Shown: piece after piece, positions 62,771 to 64,000 of the stretch
How the letters are laid out: the number at the start of each line of letters is the position of its first letter
Position numbering within the stretch: position 1 is the stretch's first letter
Assembly: GCA_002840765.1 (NCBI GenBank)
Contig: PHCE01000002.1
Span: forward strand, 372,001 to 436,000
Source: Betaproteobacteria bacterium HGW-Betaproteobacteria-7
GTDB lineage: Bacteria; Pseudomonadota; Gammaproteobacteria; Burkholderiales; Rhodocyclaceae
Length of the DNA: 64,000 bases
Reading direction: 5' to 3'
Translations under genes and position numbers: made by a program
Notes under the pieces: generated by a model
What the model was told of the DNA's origin: nothing
Databases searched by the model: none
What the model saw: only the letters and a program-made list of their open reading frames with translations

Positions 62771-63541
62771 ATGTCGTCCGCAGTGATTCCCCTCGGCTGG
62801 CTCCCCGTCTGGCGACGCAACTTCCTCGTCTGGCGCAAGCTGGCCTTGCCGTCCATCCTCGGCAATCTGGCCGATCCGCTGATCTACATGCTCGGCCTCG
62901 GCTACGGCCTGGGCGCCATGCTGCCGTCGATCGACGGCCAGCCCTACGTCGCCTTCCTCGCCGCCGGCACGGTGTGCGCCTCGACGATGAACGCAGCCAC
63001 CTTCGAAGCCCTGTATTCGTCCTTCTCGCGCATGCACGTGCAGAAAACCTGGGACGCCATCCTCAACACACCGCTCGGCCTGACCGACGTCGTTGCCGGC
63101 GAGCTGTTCTGGGCGGCGACCAAGTCCTTCTTCTCCGGTTGCGCCATCCTTGTCGTCATTGCCGCCCTCGGCCTGACCAACGGGCCGCTGCTCTTCTGGG
63201 TACTGCCGGCCGTCGTCCTCACCGGCCTGGCCTTCGCCGCGCTCGGCCTGATCTGGAATGCGCTGGCGCCGTCCTACGATTTCTTCATGTACTACTTCAC
63301 GCTGTTCATCACGCCGATGACGCTGATTTCCGGCGTCTTCTTCCCGACCGACCAGCTGCCCGGCTGGCTGGCCACCATCGGCGCCTGGTTGCCGCTGGCT
63401 CAAGGCGTCGCGCTGGTCCGCCCGTTGCTCGCCGGCCAGGTGCCGGCCGATGCCCTGATCCACATCATGGCGCTACTGGTCACCACCGGCGTAGCCTTCG
63501 CCATCGCCCTGCGCCTGACCCGCCGCCGCCTGCTCAAGTAG
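62771..63541 (+). CDS. ABC-2 type permease, NodJ family
   Basis: A 256-residue integral membrane protein with six hydrophobic helices, the partner of the NodI-type ATPase. Family features: WRRNFLVWRKLALPSILGNLADPLIYMLGLGYGLG at the N-terminus, AGTVCASTMNAATFEALYSSFSRM near 59-82 and FFPTDQLPGWLATIGAWLPLAQGVALVRPLL near 194-224. The group exports lipo-oligosaccharides or drugs in known cases; the substrate here is unknown. Confidence 0.9.
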   Translation: MSSAVIPLGWLPVWRRNFLVWRKLALPSILGNLADPLIYMLGLGYGLGAMLPSIDGQPYVAFLAAGTVCASTMNAATFEALYSSFSRMHVQKTWDAILNTPLGLTDVVAGELFWAATKSFFSGCAILVVIAALGLTNGPLLFWVLPAVVLTGLAFAALGLIWNALAPSYDFFMYYFTLFITPMTLISGVFFPTDQLPGWLATIGAWLPLAQGVALVRPLLAGQVPADALIHIMALLVTTGVAFAIALRLTRRRLLK

Positions 63542-63550
63542 AATTCGCTG

Positions 63551-63868
63551 ATGGAACCGCTACTGATCATCACCAACTGCCCCGACGAAGAAGTCGCCAA
63601 CGCCATCGCGCTGGCGCTCGTCGAGGAAAAGCTGGCCGCCTGCGTCAACCTGCTGCCGCGCGTGCAGTCGGTCTATCGCTGGCAGGACGCCGTCGAATCG
63701 GCGAGCGAAATACCGCTGCTGATCAAGTCCACGGCCGCCTGCTGCGCTGCTATCGAAACCCGTATCCGCGAGCTGCATCCCCACCAAGTTCCGGAAATCA
63801 TCGCCGTGCCGATCACCCACGGCCTGCCTGCCTATTTGAACTGGCTGGCCGAGGAAACGCTCCAATGA
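63551..63868 (+). CDS. cutA: Divalent-cation tolerance protein CutA
   Basis: A 105-residue small trimeric protein of the CutA1 family: LLIITNCPDEEVANAIALALVEEKLAACVNLLP at the N-terminus, VQSVYRWQDAVE near 38-49 and HPHQVPEIIAVPITHGLPAYLNWL near 76-99. It was linked to copper tolerance in E. coli, though the mechanism is unclear. Its stop overlaps the dsbD start (ATGA), and the cutA-dsbD pairing is common. Confidence 0.94.
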   Translation: MEPLLIITNCPDEEVANAIALALVEEKLAACVNLLPRVQSVYRWQDAVESASEIPLLIKSTAACCAAIETRIRELHPHQVPEIIAVPITHGLPAYLNWLAEETLQ

Positions 63869-64000
63869 CCATGCGCCTGTTCCTTCTCGTCTTCGCCTTC
63901 CTGGCCTCCTTCGCCCACGCCGAGGAGTTCCTCGATCCACTCGTCGCCTTCAAGCCGACGGCGCGCGCGCTCGACGGCCAGACCGTTGAAGTCGTCTACA
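63865..64000 (+). CDS. dsbD: Thiol:disulfide interchange protein DsbD (3' partial)
   Basis: Only the first 45 codons are in the window: a signal peptide MTMRLFLLVFAFLASFAHA and then EEFLDPLVAFKPTARALDG, the N-terminus of the periplasmic alpha domain of DsbD. The protein passes electrons from cytoplasmic thioredoxin to periplasmic DsbC/CcmG. The start overlaps the cutA stop. Confidence 0.8.
   Translation, partial: MTMRLFLLVFAFLASFAHAEEFLDPLVAFKPTARALDGQTVEVVY

Overview
The window is an ordinary, gene-dense chromosomal segment (about 63% G+C by eye, no gap over 300 bases, no rRNA or tRNA gene recognised, no insertion sequence, prophage or CRISPR array seen). The protein sequences and gene order (mnmG-rsmG-parA-parB-atpIBEFHAGDC; lptB-rpoN-hpf-ptsN-hprK; ubiE-ubiJ) point to a betaproteobacterium, most likely Rhodocyclales (Dechloromonas/Azonexus-like). 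This placement is my inference from family resemblance; no search was run. The parAB operon suggests the region lies fairly near the replication origin, and four parS-like sites at 20.1, 31.4, 44.6 and 60.4 kb agree with that.

Layout: 1-0.7 kb, end of a branched-chain amino-acid transporter (livF). 0.7-4.5 kb, minus strand, a FecR/DUF6600 envelope protein and a receiver-TPR protein. 4.6-8.7 kb, mnmG-rsmG-parA-parB, each start overlapping the previous stop. 8.8-15.6 kb, the complete F1Fo ATP synthase operon with a good sigma-70 promoter and a strong terminator; as given, both atpA and atpD have lost sequence at their 5' ends. 15.7-23.5 kb, minus strand, ubiJ, ubiE, a DUF971 gene, a PilZ-like protein, a HIT protein and a very large FAD/Fe-S oxidoreductase. 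23.6-26.4 kb, a PhnD-like binding protein coupled to a GGDEF-EAL enzyme. 26.5-30.5 kb, amino-acid metabolism (ilvA, cysK, a PatB/MalY C-S lyase). 30.5-38.7 kb, ygfA, slt, DUF1631, an NDUFA9-like SDR, cca, DUF2905, a hydrolase and a YjfB-like protein. 38.7-45.2 kb, poorly known membrane or regulatory genes including a zinc-ribbon/DUF805/glutaredoxin fusion, a rhomboid protease and a MidA-type methyltransferase. 45.3-51.1 kb, a FIST sensor protein with a hybrid kinase, ttcA and a nucleotidyl cyclase-FHA protein. 51.1-56.6 kb, minus strand, recA-recX-lptB-rpoN-hpf-ptsN-hprK. 56.8-64 kb, a small secreted protein next to a perfect LexA box, an RluA-type pseudouridine synthase, an SSS symporter, VanZ, a thioredoxin-like ferredoxin, a hydrolase, an ABC exporter with a Nudix gene between its two subunits, cutA and the start of dsbD.

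The genes mostly serve core processes: chromosome partition, energy conversion, quinone synthesis, tRNA modification, nitrogen PTS, recombination. They are mixed with several signalling modules (c-di-GMP turnover, cyclic nucleotide, phosphorelay). The points most worth a second look are the two damaged F1 genes, the parS set, the LexA box beside recA, the binding-protein/GGDEF-EAL pair, the FIST/hybrid-kinase pair and the DUF805-glutaredoxin fusion. I found no clearly new multi-gene system.
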